A stretch of 64,000 nucleotides of DNA, taken from contig JAMXLO010000028.1 of assembly GCA_024280945.1 (NCBI GenBank), forward strand, positions 1 to 64,000, given 5' to 3'. Positions 1-8,897 of this stretch are shown one piece after another. The notes beneath the pieces were generated by a model that saw only the letters and a program-made list of their open reading frames with translations, did not search any database and was not told where the DNA came from. The translations under genes and the position numbers were made by a program. Numbering within the stretch: the stretch's first letter is position 1; every line of letters starts with the position of its first letter. This DNA is from Acetobacteraceae bacterium. Its GTDB lineage: Bacteria; Pseudomonadota; Alphaproteobacteria; Acetobacterales; Acetobacteraceae.

Positions 1-329
1 CCCATGCCATTGCGATAGGTCTCTGACGCGCCACCGATCAGCAGCATCGGCCAACAGTTCGCCTGTGCGTTCGCCAGGCCGGCGAGCCCATGAATGACGC
101 CCGGGCCGGTCACCACGATGCATGCACCAGGCCGACCGGTCAGATAGCCGACAGCGCCAGCCGCATAGGACGCGGTCTGCTCGTTCCGCATGCCGATATA
201 GGGAAGGCCCACCTTCTGGGCGGCCGCAGCGATCGGGCCGACCGGGAATCCGACGACGCCGAACATGTACTCGACGCCTTGTTCCTTAAGACTTTTCGCC
301 AACAGGTCGGCGCCCTGGATTTCAGCCAT
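1..329 (-). CDS. 2-hydroxyacyl-CoA lyase / oxalyl-CoA decarboxylase-like ThDP enzyme (N-terminal part)
   Basis: The first 109 residues of a thiamine-diphosphate enzyme run off the left edge. Only the start of the pyrimidine-binding domain is present. The segment GMRNEQ carries the expected catalytic Glu near residue 50, followed by a YLTGRPG stretch and [17 protein letters not shown]. This pattern is closest to 2-hydroxyacyl-CoA lyase and oxalyl-CoA decarboxylase, which cleave or decarboxylate 2-hydroxyacyl-CoA or oxalyl-CoA. An acetolactate-synthase-type relative cannot be excluded. The start is the ATG at 329, with a GGGAGG ribosome site just upstream on the minus strand. The cofactor-binding C-terminal domain lies outside the window. 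Confidence 0.8.
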   Translation of the reverse strand, partial: MAEIQGADLLAKSLKEQGVEYMFGVVGFPVGPIAAAAQKVGLPYIGMRNEQTASYAAGAVGYLTGRPGACIVVTGPGVIHGLAGLANAQANCWPMLLIGGASETYRNGM

Positions 330-564
330 GGATATCCCTCCCGAAGTGAGTGTGACGCAACGTTGAACGACAGGACGGCCTGCGTCAAATTCATCTCCGC
401 ATCGGTGGGGGGCCGCTTGTTTCGTCGCATACCGGCCCGAGTGGCTGGCATCGGAAGACGGTCCGCCTGCGTGCTCGGCAGATGCTACTGGTGGCTGAGT
501 GCCTGCGCGCACATCGGGAAGAGCAACTGGCAGCCGCGCAAGGCGGCTGCCACTGCCAAAAAAT

Positions 565-1878
565 CTATTCCACAGGCCGCATGACAGTGTTGGCGGCATA
601 CTCGCCGATCTTATGGCCGTAGGCGTTCCCGACCTCGGTTGCATTGCGGAAATGGAATCCGACGAGAACCCGCGAATATGCGTTCTCGTTTGCGGCCTGC
701 GAGAAGGTGGTATAGGTGCGCATCTGCGGCGTTGCGTCGGCGCAGGTATCCCCGGCAGGCAGCGTCATGCCACAGTCCTTGAAGGTGACCTGGTCGGTCC
801 CAAAGACCTGTTTCAGCACCTCAGCCCCCACCCCACCTTCGATGGAATGTCCCGATGGGTAATCCTGGTCCGGCGGTGTCGGCATCAATGGCGTCCAGGA
901 CGCATCGCCTCCACTCTGGATCGCCGTGACCGGACGCCAGAAATTGTAGTAATTCTTCGAAGCCACCATGGCGAGATAGCCATCGGCCAGTGCCATATTG
1001 AGCACGGCGAACAAGCGCGCATTCTCCCACGGATCTAATTTCTTATCGGCACCGACCGTGCGTGCGATGCGGCTCCATTTCAGCGGAGAACTCTCAAGCC
1101 AAAAGAGCGCAATCTGGGTCTGGTCAGCCGTACGGGCGCTGGGTGTGGTCTTGCCATCTCCACCCAATGACTTCACCTCGTTGAGATCGGCAGTGAACTT
1201 CGCATCCGTAATTGCGTACGGCGGTCCAGGTCGGAACTGCGCGTTGTCCTTGAGGACGAATGGTGTGACCTGTTCCCACGCCTCGAAGGCTATGAACGGA
1301 AAACCTGGTGTGCACTGGTAGGTCCCTGCTTGTGGCGGTGGGCAGTTCTTGTTGATGAGTTCCACATCTGAGTGGTCTGTAGCTCGCTTGGCGAGAATCG
1401 CAGCCGCTGATTGCTGTCCGAGGGCGATGCCCTGCTTCTTGGCCGGGCTTTCAGGTATCGCGGCAAGGGCGGCACCGTAGGCTGCTTCGGCGCTCGCGAC
1501 GCCGGCACCGATGCATTCCTTCTTGACCAGCGGCAGTTGGCCAATCAGCGGTACCAGAACATCATGCGCCGCTGCAGCTACTGCGGCATCGGTGGACGTT
1601 CCCGGCTCTGCCCTCTTGTCGAACGCATACGGGTAGTACTTTCGATCGATCGCGTTCAGCGCATCATGGATGGCGATATGCATCATCGCGTACATGCGTG
1701 ATTCATGGAACGGATTGTCGATCGGCGAGATGCAGGCCTTCAAAGCAGCTGTAGCTGCATTGGCGTTCCAGGCAGTGACAACGTCGCCGGCTGGAGCCGC
1801 AGATGCATTGTTGAGCCCCGACTGCGAGGCGCAAGCGAGCAGCGCAGCCGAGAACACGGCTGTTCGTTTCATTCCCAT
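565..1878 (-). CDS. Secreted vanadium-dependent haloperoxidase / PAP2 superfamily protein
   Basis: 437 residues with an N-terminal export signal of about 28 residues (basic MGMKR start, hydrophobic AALLACA core, cleavage near ASAAPA). The three acid-phosphatase/vanadium-haloperoxidase motifs are visible in order: K308 with RP at 315-316, PSGH at 341-344, and SRVLVGFH around 402-409 with the histidine that would bind vanadate or be phosphorylated. The Asp that often follows the last His is replaced by an Asn-containing stretch, so catalysis may differ from classical members. Family members are periplasmic haloperoxidases or phosphatases. The start ATG has a GGGAGGAAA ribosome site. No obvious operon partner is present. 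Confidence 0.82.
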   Translation of the reverse strand: MGMKRTAVFSAALLACASQSGLNNASAAPAGDVVTAWNANAATAALKACISPIDNPFHESRMYAMMHIAIHDALNAIDRKYYPYAFDKRAEPGTSTDAAVAAAAHDVLVPLIGQLPLVKKECIGAGVASAEAAYGAALAAIPESPAKKQGIALGQQSAAAILAKRATDHSDVELINKNCPPPQAGTYQCTPGFPFIAFEAWEQVTPFVLKDNAQFRPGPPYAITDAKFTADLNEVKSLGGDGKTTPSARTADQTQIALFWLESSPLKWSRIARTVGADKKLDPWENARLFAVLNMALADGYLAMVASKNYYNFWRPVTAIQSGGDASWTPLMPTPPDQDYPSGHSIEGGVGAEVLKQVFGTDQVTFKDCGMTLPAGDTCADATPQMRTYTTFSQAANENAYSRVLVGFHFRNATEVGNAYGHKIGEYAANTVMRPVE

Positions 1879-2255
1879 AGTTTCCTCCCTGATTTTTTGC
1901 TTTCGACAGACTCAGACCCGAGCGATACCAACCGTGCGGCCAGTTCGCTGCGCAGCTTAACGGTATGCGGACTCCCGGAGATGCAACGCGAAGATGCTTT
2001 TAAGCGTGAGTAACCACGGATGACCGTGGATCATGTGTTCCCCCCGAATGATTCAGTGCACGCAGCACCAAGGGCCGCGCGACGTACAGCTTTATGTTTC
2101 ACCCGGAGCGACAACGCTGCGCTCCTAGGCAGGCAAATGTCAAGAAGGGAATCTTGGTGTCGTATGGGGTCTGCGAACTGTCGGGTAGGCAGATTCGCTG
2201 GCTTAAAGCCGATGGCGGCGTTCTTTGTCGGCGACGTAATGCCGCGTTGGCAGCA
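1879..2255. other. Intergenic stretch without a convincing gene
   Basis: Open frames here are short and lack coding character. A perfect 6-bp inverted repeat with a 4-base loop (CCACGG/CCGTGG at 2014-2029) is the only structure I see. The right half follows the end of the RraA gene, and the left half must contain the promoter of the haloperoxidase-like gene, which reads leftward. Confidence 0.5.
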
Positions 2256-2975
2256 TCAGCGGGAGCGCGACTTTTTCCAAGCCTCGAAGTCGCGCTTCGC
2301 TTCCTCGCCGGCGACAGGGAACAAGCCTGGCAATGCGCGGCCACGCGCAACTTCAGCTTCCGCGAACTCTTCGTATTCCGTGGTCGCCAGCGCTTCTGCC
2401 GCGACTTCGTCCACGATATCTCGCGGGATCACCAAGACACCGTCGCAATCGCCGACGACAATATCCCCTGGATATACTGCGACGCCGCCACAGGCGATCG
2501 GCAGGTTGAGATCGCACGGATGGTGCGCGATCGGGCTGGGTGGCGACGACGGACGGCGGTGGTAGGCAGGCAGGCCGGTCTTGAAGATGCCGTCGGTGTC
2601 GCGCAGCCCACCGTCGGTGACGATGCCAGCGCAACCGCGCGCCTTCAGGCGTCCCACATAGAGATCGCCGGCAGAAGCAGCGCGCGCATCGCCACGCGAA
2701 TCCACCACCAGCACGTGGCCCGGCGGGCAAGTCTCCATCGCCTGGCTTTGGATCTGGCCGCGCGGACCACGCGCATTGGGGCCATCCTTATCTTCGCGCG
2801 AGGGAATGAACCGCATGGTGAAGGCGATACCTACCATGCGCGGAATGTCGTGACGGATCGGCCAGACGTCGTGCAGGAACATGCTGCGCAGTCCCCGACG
2901 GTTCAGCACGCCGGTCAATGTCGAGGTGCCGACGCGCAGCAACGCTTCCTTGGTTTGCGGCGATAGTTCGCTCAT
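2256..2975 (-). CDS. RraA-family aldolase/demethylmenaquinone-methyltransferase-like protein
   Basis: 239 residues with the RraA-family core: GDLYVGRLKARG (about 103-114), then TDGGLRDTDG with the conserved Arg125-Asp126 pair, and GDIVVGDCDGV at 170-180. Catabolic family members are metal-dependent 4-hydroxy-4-methyl-2-oxoglutarate or 4-carboxy-4-hydroxy-2-oxoadipate aldolases/oxaloacetate decarboxylases, where the Arg-Asp pair and a divalent metal act on the 2-oxo acid. Its start overlaps the stop of the HpaB-type gene by 4 bp, so it is the last gene of the ring-cleavage operon. There a final aldolase step is expected. A regulator of RNase E is unlikely in this context. Confidence 0.8.
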   Translation of the reverse strand: MSELSPQTKEALLRVGTSTLTGVLNRRGLRSMFLHDVWPIRHDIPRMVGIAFTMRFIPSREDKDGPNARGPRGQIQSQAMETCPPGHVLVVDSRGDARAASAGDLYVGRLKARGCAGIVTDGGLRDTDGIFKTGLPAYHRRPSSPPSPIAHHPCDLNLPIACGGVAVYPGDIVVGDCDGVLVIPRDIVDEVAAEALATTEYEEFAEAEVARGRALPGLFPVAGEEAKRDFEAWKKSRSR

Positions 2976-4462
2976 TGCCTGCCTCCCACGTCCACCGCCC
3001 GGCGCGGCGTCATCGCCGCGGTGCGGATACTGGTCAGATCGATCTCCGGCATCGGCATGCTCAGCTGGCGCAGCACGCCATTGGCCAGTTCGTTATAGCG
3101 TTCAAAGCCAGTCCGCAGCCGGTCCCGCCACCGCGGAATGCCGCCGTTCGCGTGCAACTCGAACGCCGATTCGCGCGCTTCCAGCGCCGAGGAGACGTGG
3201 TCCCACGCCATCTGCAAGAGCGCCGATCGCTGCAACGCGGTGTAGCCGCCGCCCGCGAACGATTCCTCGAGTCCGGCCGCAACCTCGGGCGACGCGAGAT
3301 CAAGGTCGGTCGGCGCGACGACGAGGGAAGAGCCCGGCAACGTGCGCAATATCTCGCTCATGCGCGGGCGCGCCTTCAGCATGGCGATGCTTCCTGCGGC
3401 GAGATGGCAGAGATTGGGATAGCAGTATCCGGCAGGTGTGAACTGCGGATCACGCTCCGCTGCGACCTGACAGCTGCGTACCGTCTGCACGTCAGTGATC
3501 AGATCGAGCAGGTATTCATTGGTCGCCGCATCCTTCATCAGTCCCATGGCGTGCGTCAGTGCCAACGCCAGGCCCAGCGTGACCTCGGCCTTCGACAGCC
3601 AACAATAGAGCTGATGCCAGAACAGCCAGCGCGCGATCAGTTCGGGAGACGGGTCAACAAGAAACACGTGTTCAAATGGGACGTGCACGTCATCGAGCCA
3701 CATTTGCCCGTCCAGTTCGTCGTAGCGGCTGCCGAGTGGTGAAACGAAAGGATTGGCGTCACGCACCGAAACGTGGCGGCAGATGACGCGCACCCCCGGG
3801 GCGTTTACCGGCACGACGAAGGTGGCACGCTGCTTGTCGTATTCCGCACCGCATAACGCCCCGACATAAACATCTTCGGCATAAGGCGGGCTGGTGTGCA
3901 TGCCGATCCTGCCGCGCAGCACCACCCCCGAGTCGGTCTCGCGGACGATGCGCAGCGCCACGCGTTCTGTCGGATCGGGACGCATGCGAAAGCCGATCGG
4001 TGCCGCGCCCGACGAGAAGGTCAGAAATCGCCCGGTGCGGGCGATGTGCTGACGATAGGTCTCGGCGTTGGCGATCTGCTCGGGATACAGATTGAAGTGC
4101 TGCACGGCGCCCAAAATGCCGAGGGCGATCAGATGCCCGTAGGCGGGGGTGTGCGTCATGTTGCCGGCACTGAGAAACGTGGTGGCCGAGAAGCAGCGGC
4201 CCATCCCTGCCAGATCGTCGGCGTTCTTTGGCAGCACGTAGCCCCACGGCAGGTTCTCGCGCAGCACGACATCGCGCCACACCGGATCGAAGTGGCGGTC
4301 GTACCAGGCCACGTATTCTTCGACCATGCCACGCGTGGCCGGATGAGTGGCAACATCCGCTACCTCGCCATCACCGACCACCCACACCTTTCGCCCGTCG
4401 CGCAGCGACTTCCGGTAGTCGGCACCCGTCCGCAGCTCGCGCACGTCAGACGGCTTTCGCAT
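2972..4462 (-). CDS. 4-hydroxyphenylacetate 3-hydroxylase (HpaB)-family flavin monooxygenase
   Basis: 496 residues from the chosen ATG at 4462, where family homology begins. The frame stays open 25 codons further upstream but that part overlaps the preceding gene. The N-terminus YRKSLRDGRKVWVVG...DVATHP is the hallmark of the HpaB/PvcC family: reduced-FAD-dependent monooxygenases, acyl-CoA-dehydrogenase-like in fold, that hydroxylate phenols and chlorophenols. They need a separate flavin reductase, and none is seen nearby. It overlaps the molybdenum hydroxylase gene by 17 bp and the RraA gene by 4 bp, so translation is probably coupled. The substrate is unknown; ortho-hydroxylation of a phenolic or hydroxy-N-heterocyclic intermediate is the natural inference. 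Confidence 0.85.
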   Translation of the reverse strand: MRKPSDVRELRTGADYRKSLRDGRKVWVVGDGEVADVATHPATRGMVEEYVAWYDRHFDPVWRDVVLRENLPWGYVLPKNADDLAGMGRCFSATTFLSAGNMTHTPAYGHLIALGILGAVQHFNLYPEQIANAETYRQHIARTGRFLTFSSGAAPIGFRMRPDPTERVALRIVRETDSGVVLRGRIGMHTSPPYAEDVYVGALCGAEYDKQRATFVVPVNAPGVRVICRHVSVRDANPFVSPLGSRYDELDGQMWLDDVHVPFEHVFLVDPSPELIARWLFWHQLYCWLSKAEVTLGLALALTHAMGLMKDAATNEYLLDLITDVQTVRSCQVAAERDPQFTPAGYCYPNLCHLAAGSIAMLKARPRMSEILRTLPGSSLVVAPTDLDLASPEVAAGLEESFAGGGYTALQRSALLQMAWDHVSSALEARESAFELHANGGIPRWRDRLRTGFERYNELANGVLRQLSMPMPEIDLTSIRTAAMTPRRAVDVGGRQ

Positions 4463-6806
4463 CACGGATGGCGCGCCAGATGCGATCGCTGGTGGCAGGC
4501 ATGTCCAGCTCGCGCACCCCAACCGATTGCAGCGCATGCATGATGGCGTTCATCACTGCCGGCATGGCGCCCACGCAACCGGCCTCGCCCGCACCCTTCG
4601 CACCGAGAGGATTGCCCTCGGTGGGCACCGGGTTCGAGACGATCCGCATGCTGCACAGGTCGTCGGCGCGCGGCATGCAGTAATCCATGAAGCTTGCCGT
4701 CAGCAACTGACCGGAGTCGGGTTCGTAGACCACTTGCTCCATCAGGATCTGACCCGCGCCTTGCGCCACGCCCCCATGGATCTGTCCTGCCAGGGTGAGC
4801 GGATTGATCACGGTGCCGACGTCATCGATCACCAGATAGGATTGCAGATCGACCACGCCGGTCTCCGGATCGATTTCCAATTCGCAGACATGACACCCAT
4901 TCGGGAACGTGTTGAGCGTAGGTGCATAGGTGGCGTGCTCGTAGAAGCCCGGCTCTATGCCTTCCGGAAGCCGCGCCGGCTGGAACGCAGCGCGCGCAAC
5001 GTCCTTCAACGTCATGCCACGATCGGTTCCCGCGACAGTAAATTTGCCGTCGACAAACTCGATGTCCGCCTCAGCCGCTTCCAGCAGATGCGCGGCAAGT
5101 TTCTTCCCCTTGTCGATCACCTTCTGCGCCGCAAGCGTCAGGGCACCCCCACCAACGACCATCGAGCGCGAGCCGTTGGATCCCATCCCGAACGCGACGC
5201 GATCGGTGTCGCCATCGATGAACTTGACCTCGTGCGGGTCGATACCAAGCCGGTCGCACAGGATCTGCTTGAACGCTGTCTCGTGCCCTTGGCCGTGCGT
5301 CTTGGTGCCCATGAGCAGGATTGCGCTGCCGCTGGGCTGGAACCGGATTTCGGCATATTCCGGCGTCGGCCCCGCGGCCTGCTCGATCGCATTGGCGAAC
5401 CCGAAGCCGCGTAATTTGCCGCGTGCACGGGACGCCTCGCAGCGCGCGGCAAAGCCGGCGTGGTCGGACGCTTCGAGTGCCAGTTCCATGTTCCGCGCGA
5501 ACTGGCCGCAGTCGTAGAATGGACCAAGCGCCGTTTTGTACGGCATCTTCGCCTGGATGATCACGTTGCGACGACGCAGTTCGATTGGATCGATGTTCAG
5601 CTCGCGCGCCGCGGCTTCCATCGCGCGCTCGATCAGGTAGCTTGCCTCCGGACGGCCTGCGCCGCGATAGGGTGCGGTCGGGCTGGTGTTCGACAGCACC
5701 GCGTCGATCGTCACATACGCGGCCGGTATGTCATAGACGCCGACCACAGTGCCGATCTGACCGAATGGCGTCAGCAGCTGGCGGTCAGAGGCGATATACG
5801 CACCAACGCTAGCCAGCATATGCAGCCGCAGGCCGATGATATTGGCGTTCGCGTCAAATGCCAGTTCGATCGTGCCGACATTGTCGCGCCCATGCTCGTC
5901 TGCCATCAGTACTTCCGAGCGCTCACAACGCCATTTCACCGGCCGACCGATCTTGCGCGCTGCCCACAGCGTCAGCCGGTGCTCGACATACTGCCAGCCC
6001 TTGGCGCCGAATCCGCCGCCCACGTCATGGCAGACGACGCGCACGCTACTTTCCGGCACCTTGAACACCATGTTGGCCAGCATGTTGCGCACACGGTGCG
6101 GGTAGTTCACATCGGCATACAGCGTGTAGCGATCTTCCGCAGGATCGTAGGTGCCGATCGCGCCGCGCGGCTCCATGTACTGCGCGTGCACGCGGGTAAC
6201 GACGTAGCGGCGTTTCACGATATGGGCCGCCTGCGCGAACGCCGCCTCGGTGGCCTGTCGGTTGCCGCGCTCCGTGGTGTGCGAGATGTTGTCGGGGTTC
6301 TCGTCCCAGACACGCGGCGCGCCGGCCTCGGCCGCCGCCGCCACGGACGTGACGGATGGCAGCGGTTCATAGTCGACAGCTACGAGTTCCACCGCATCCT
6401 TCGCCTGCTCCAGGGTCTCGGCAATCACCATCGCGACCGGGTCGCCGACATAGCGTGCACGATCCACCACCAGTGCGGGACGCTGCGGTGCGAACATCGG
6501 GGAGCCATCGCGCTTCTTGCGCGGCATCGCCGCTTTCGGCATGGCGATGCCGTCGTTGGCGTAGTCGGTGCCGGTGAATACCGCGATCACCCCGGCGGCG
6601 CGCGACGCTGCGTCGCTATCAATCGACCGGATCCGTGTGTGCGCATGCGGCGAACGCACGAACACACACCAGGTCTGTCGGTGCAGCGTCTGGTCGTCCT
6701 GATAACGCCCCTTGCCGGTGAGCAGTCGCACGTCTTCCAGCCGCCGAATCGGCTGGCCGATGCCGAATTTCATCGTGGCGGTGGAGGAATCGCTTACATC
6801 ATTCAT
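4446..6806 (-). CDS. Xanthine dehydrogenase-family molybdopterin-binding large subunit
   Basis: 786 residues, the usual length for CoxL/isoquinoline-oxidoreductase-type large subunits. Seen motifs: GGGFGAKG, PYRGAGRPEA (molybdopterin-contact regions), GSNGSRS, and the C-terminal GAKGAGEAG with the conserved catalytic Glu. Such subunits hydroxylate aromatic N-heterocycles, aldehydes or CO using water-derived oxygen. They normally work with a small [2Fe-2S] subunit and often an FAD subunit; neither is encoded next to it. The partners must be elsewhere or it uses another electron acceptor. It lies inside the minus-strand ring-cleavage operon, before the HpaB-type gene. Confidence 0.9.
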   Translation of the reverse strand: MNDVSDSSTATMKFGIGQPIRRLEDVRLLTGKGRYQDDQTLHRQTWCVFVRSPHAHTRIRSIDSDAASRAAGVIAVFTGTDYANDGIAMPKAAMPRKKRDGSPMFAPQRPALVVDRARYVGDPVAMVIAETLEQAKDAVELVAVDYEPLPSVTSVAAAAEAGAPRVWDENPDNISHTTERGNRQATEAAFAQAAHIVKRRYVVTRVHAQYMEPRGAIGTYDPAEDRYTLYADVNYPHRVRNMLANMVFKVPESSVRVVCHDVGGGFGAKGWQYVEHRLTLWAARKIGRPVKWRCERSEVLMADEHGRDNVGTIELAFDANANIIGLRLHMLASVGAYIASDRQLLTPFGQIGTVVGVYDIPAAYVTIDAVLSNTSPTAPYRGAGRPEASYLIERAMEAAARELNIDPIELRRRNVIIQAKMPYKTALGPFYDCGQFARNMELALEASDHAGFAARCEASRARGKLRGFGFANAIEQAAGPTPEYAEIRFQPSGSAILLMGTKTHGQGHETAFKQILCDRLGIDPHEVKFIDGDTDRVAFGMGSNGSRSMVVGGGALTLAAQKVIDKGKKLAAHLLEAAEADIEFVDGKFTVAGTDRGMTLKDVARAAFQPARLPEGIEPGFYEHATYAPTLNTFPNGCHVCELEIDPETGVVDLQSYLVIDDVGTVINPLTLAGQIHGGVAQGAGQILMEQVVYEPDSGQLLTASFMDYCMPRADDLCSMRIVSNPVPTEGNPLGAKGAGEAGCVGAMPAVMNAIMHALQSVGVRELDMPATSDRIWRAIRDAKAV

Positions 6807-6822
6807 GATGACCTCCCTACCA

Positions 6823-6911
6823 CGTCATGGCCGGGCTTGGCCCGGCCATCCACGTCTCGCAAGCACCAAGGCAGAAAGGCGTGGATGGCCGGCACCAGGC
6901 CGGCCATGACG
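6823..6911. repeat. REP-like inverted pair
   Basis: Two copies of a roughly 32-bp palindromic unit face each other. CGTCATGGCCGGGCTTGG begins at 6823, and its near reverse complement ends at 6911, with about four mismatches between copies. Each copy is itself a GGCCGG-type hairpin. This is the well-known type of intergenic palindromic element of alphaproteobacteria. It sits between the hydratase and the molybdenum hydroxylase genes of one operon and could stabilise the upstream transcript or lower downstream expression. Confidence 0.75.
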
Positions 6912-6920
6912 ACGGGGACA

Positions 6921-7724
6921 TCATTCGAACCTGCACGAAATCGAACCGAGCAGACCGTAGTCGATGTGGAACTGATCGCCGGCGCGCGCTTCGACGACGC
7001 CAGTGAAGGAGCCGCTCAGCACGAACTGCCCAGGTTCCAGCCCGACATCGAACGATGCCAGCTTGTTGACGAGCCACGCGATGCCGTTGGCCGGATGGTT
7101 CAGTACTGCAGCGGCAACGCCCGACTCCTCGATGATGCCATTGCGATAGCAGAGCGCGGCGACCCAGCGCAGGTCCACCTCCATCGGCTTGATGGGGCGG
7201 CCGCCGACCACCACCGCGGCGTTGCCCGCATTGTCGGCGATGCTGTCCAGCACGCAGCGCGGCGTGTTGGTCGCAGGATCGATGCGGTGGCTGCGGCCAT
7301 CGACGATCTCGGCGGCCGGCACGATATAGTCGGTCGCACTCAGCGCGTCGAAGATCGTGCAGTCTGGCCCCTTCAGCGGTCGCCCAATGACGAAGCCAAG
7401 CTCGCATTCCAGGCGTGGCTGGATGAAGCGGCTCACCGGGATCTGCGCGCCATCCTGGTAGAACATGTCCTCCATCAACGCGCCGTAGTCGGGCTCGGTG
7501 ATGTTGGCCTGACGCTGCATCGCCCGCGACGTCAGGCCGATCTTCCGCCCCTTGATCCGGTTGCCCTCGGACAGCTTGATCTCGATCCACTTACGCTGGA
7601 CGGCATAGGCATCCTCGATGGTGAATCCGGGATACATCACACTCGGCGGCCGCACACGCTGCCGTTGCTTTTCCGCCGTGTGGAAACCGCGGGCGATGAC
7701 CTCGATCGTCTCCCGGTCCAGCAT
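6921..7724 (-). CDS. hpaH: 2-oxo-hept-4-ene-1,7-dioate hydratase-type enzyme (HpaH/MhpD family)
   Basis: 267 residues, exactly the usual HpaH length. Family features: GRKIGLTSRAMQ, RLECELGFVIGRPL with the metal-binding Glu residues, a YIVPAAEIVDGR stretch, and the C-terminal VLSGSFTGVVEARAGD. HpaH-type enzymes add water to a 2-hydroxy/2-oxo-dienoate produced by extradiol cleavage, using Mg2+ or Mn2+. The gene follows the RidA gene after 3 bp and so belongs to the ring-cleavage operon. The related MhpD and 4-oxalocrotonate decarboxylase families are alternatives, but the dioate-type sequence fits HpaH best. Confidence 0.86.
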   Translation of the reverse strand: MLDRETIEVIARGFHTAEKQRQRVRPPSVMYPGFTIEDAYAVQRKWIEIKLSEGNRIKGRKIGLTSRAMQRQANITEPDYGALMEDMFYQDGAQIPVSRFIQPRLECELGFVIGRPLKGPDCTIFDALSATDYIVPAAEIVDGRSHRIDPATNTPRCVLDSIADNAGNAAVVVGGRPIKPMEVDLRWVAALCYRNGIIEESGVAAAVLNHPANGIAWLVNKLASFDVGLEPGQFVLSGSFTGVVEARAGDQFHIDYGLLGSISCRFE

Positions 7725-7727
7725 CGG

Positions 7728-8114
7728 TCAGGACAGTACGGCGACGAAGTCGGCCTGCACCAGCGCGCGACTGTCGGCCGGCAGCGGCTGCGTGTGACGC
7801 GCAGGCCGCGCATTCGGATCGGGGAACATCTTCACCCACTCGTCGTTCAACGCCGCCCGCTGCTTGGCCGGATCCTTCACCCAGAAGGTCACCTTGATGA
7901 TGTCGTCCACTGTGCCGCCAGCGGCCTCAATGTCGTGACGGATGTAGCCGAACACGTTGGCGACCTGCTGCTCCAGGGTGGGCGGCAACTCGCGCGTGCC
8001 CGGGTTCGATCCACCGATCACGCTCGACATGACAATGTTGCCGATACGGCTGGCGTTCGGGATCGGGTTCTCGTGCCGCGCACGCGACCCGTTGACGCTC
8101 TGACGCTTCGCCAT
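7728..8114 (-). CDS. RidA/YjgF-family protein, possibly a 2-aminomuconate deaminase-type enzyme
   Basis: 128 residues from ATG 8114. The domain is typical of the Rid superfamily: IVMSSVIGGSNPGTRELP, EQQVANVFGYIRHDIEAAGGTVDDIIKVTFWV, and a C-terminal arginine-containing ARHTQPLP followed by VQADFVAVLS. Rid proteins form trimers and hydrolyse enamines/imines. The subgroup found in aminophenol, 3-hydroxyanthranilate and nitroaromatic operons (AmnD, NbaF) deaminates 2-aminomuconate. Position between the VOC dioxygenase (8-bp gap) and the hydratase (3-bp gap) favours a catabolic deaminase over general housekeeping, but this is inference. Confidence 0.82.
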   Translation of the reverse strand: MAKRQSVNGSRARHENPIPNASRIGNIVMSSVIGGSNPGTRELPPTLEQQVANVFGYIRHDIEAAGGTVDDIIKVTFWVKDPAKQRAALNDEWVKMFPDPNARPARHTQPLPADSRALVQADFVAVLS

Positions 8115-8122
8115 GGCGGACC

Positions 8123-8698
8123 TCAGGCGGTGGCTGGCTGCTTGAATACCGGCACGTCTTCCGTACGGTCCTGCAATGCCTCGGCGCCTTCCGTCGGCAC
8201 CTGCACCGCGAAGTTGAGCGCGCCGTCGATGTCGCCTTCCCACACCTCGCGCGGCAGCTCGTACAGCAGCTCGACGCCATAGCCGTTCGGGTCGTTGATA
8301 TACAGGCTGTGCGTCATGCCGTGCTCGACGCGGCGGTTGAACTTCACGCCCTTCTCCTGGAGATAGGCGAGGTGCTGCAGCCAAGCCTCGCGGTTCGGCA
8401 GCGCGATGGCGATGTGGCTGATCGCGCACATCATGCCGTTCATCGACCACTCGGCCGGAGGTGCCGGCAGGTTGGGGTTCTCGATCAGGGCGAGGTCGTG
8501 GTGGCTCATCGCGCCATCCCCGTGGTCGCCGCTGTAGAAGCGCATGTTCGGCGGGTTCGGTCGCTGCGGTGTGGCGTGCAACTGGCCGACTTGTTTGAAG
8601 CCGACGATCTCGGTCCAGAACCGATGCGACTCGTCCATGTTGCGCACGTTCAGCACCAGGTGATTCAGGCCGACTGGAGTGACCGGGCCGTTTGCCAT
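8123..8698 (-). CDS. VOC-superfamily extradiol ring-cleavage dioxygenase-like protein
   Basis: 191 residues from ATG 8698, which has an AAGGAAA ribosome site; the frame stays open further upstream but without VOC homology. The vicinal-oxygen-chelate fold is recognised by LNHLVLNVRNMDESHRFW (first His), HIAIALPNREAW (second His) and GVELLYEL (Glu): the 2-His-1-carboxylate metal site of catechol-2,3-dioxygenase-type enzymes. Being first in an operon with a RidA protein and an HpaH hydratase argues for ring cleavage rather than glyoxalase activity. It is shorter than classical two-module catechol 2,3-dioxygenases (about 300 residues), so it would be a single-module type. Confidence 0.8.
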   Translation of the reverse strand: MANGPVTPVGLNHLVLNVRNMDESHRFWTEIVGFKQVGQLHATPQRPNPPNMRFYSGDHGDGAMSHHDLALIENPNLPAPPAEWSMNGMMCAISHIAIALPNREAWLQHLAYLQEKGVKFNRRVEHGMTHSLYINDPNGYGVELLYELPREVWEGDIDGALNFAVQVPTEGAEALQDRTEDVPVFKQPATA

Positions 8699-8897
8699 AT
8701 CTGCGGTTTCCTTCTGTTCGATCCGTGTCGTTATTATAGCGAGGCCTTGCTCCGCTGGCCACGGCTGCCGACAGCTTAGGCAGGTGGCATCCGCCGCGGA
8801 GCCTTGCCGCCGATGCCCGCCGAGGTCACGCTTGGTGCCGGTCGCTGCTCGCGCGCGCGGCGCAGCGCATCGAGCAGTCAGCGAGGGGAACGGACCG

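Noticed and set aside
5460-8282. Plus-strand 940-codon open frame
   Set aside because: It is antisense to the Mo-hydroxylase, hydratase and RidA genes, has no recognisable domain, and long antisense frames are usual in high-GC DNA.
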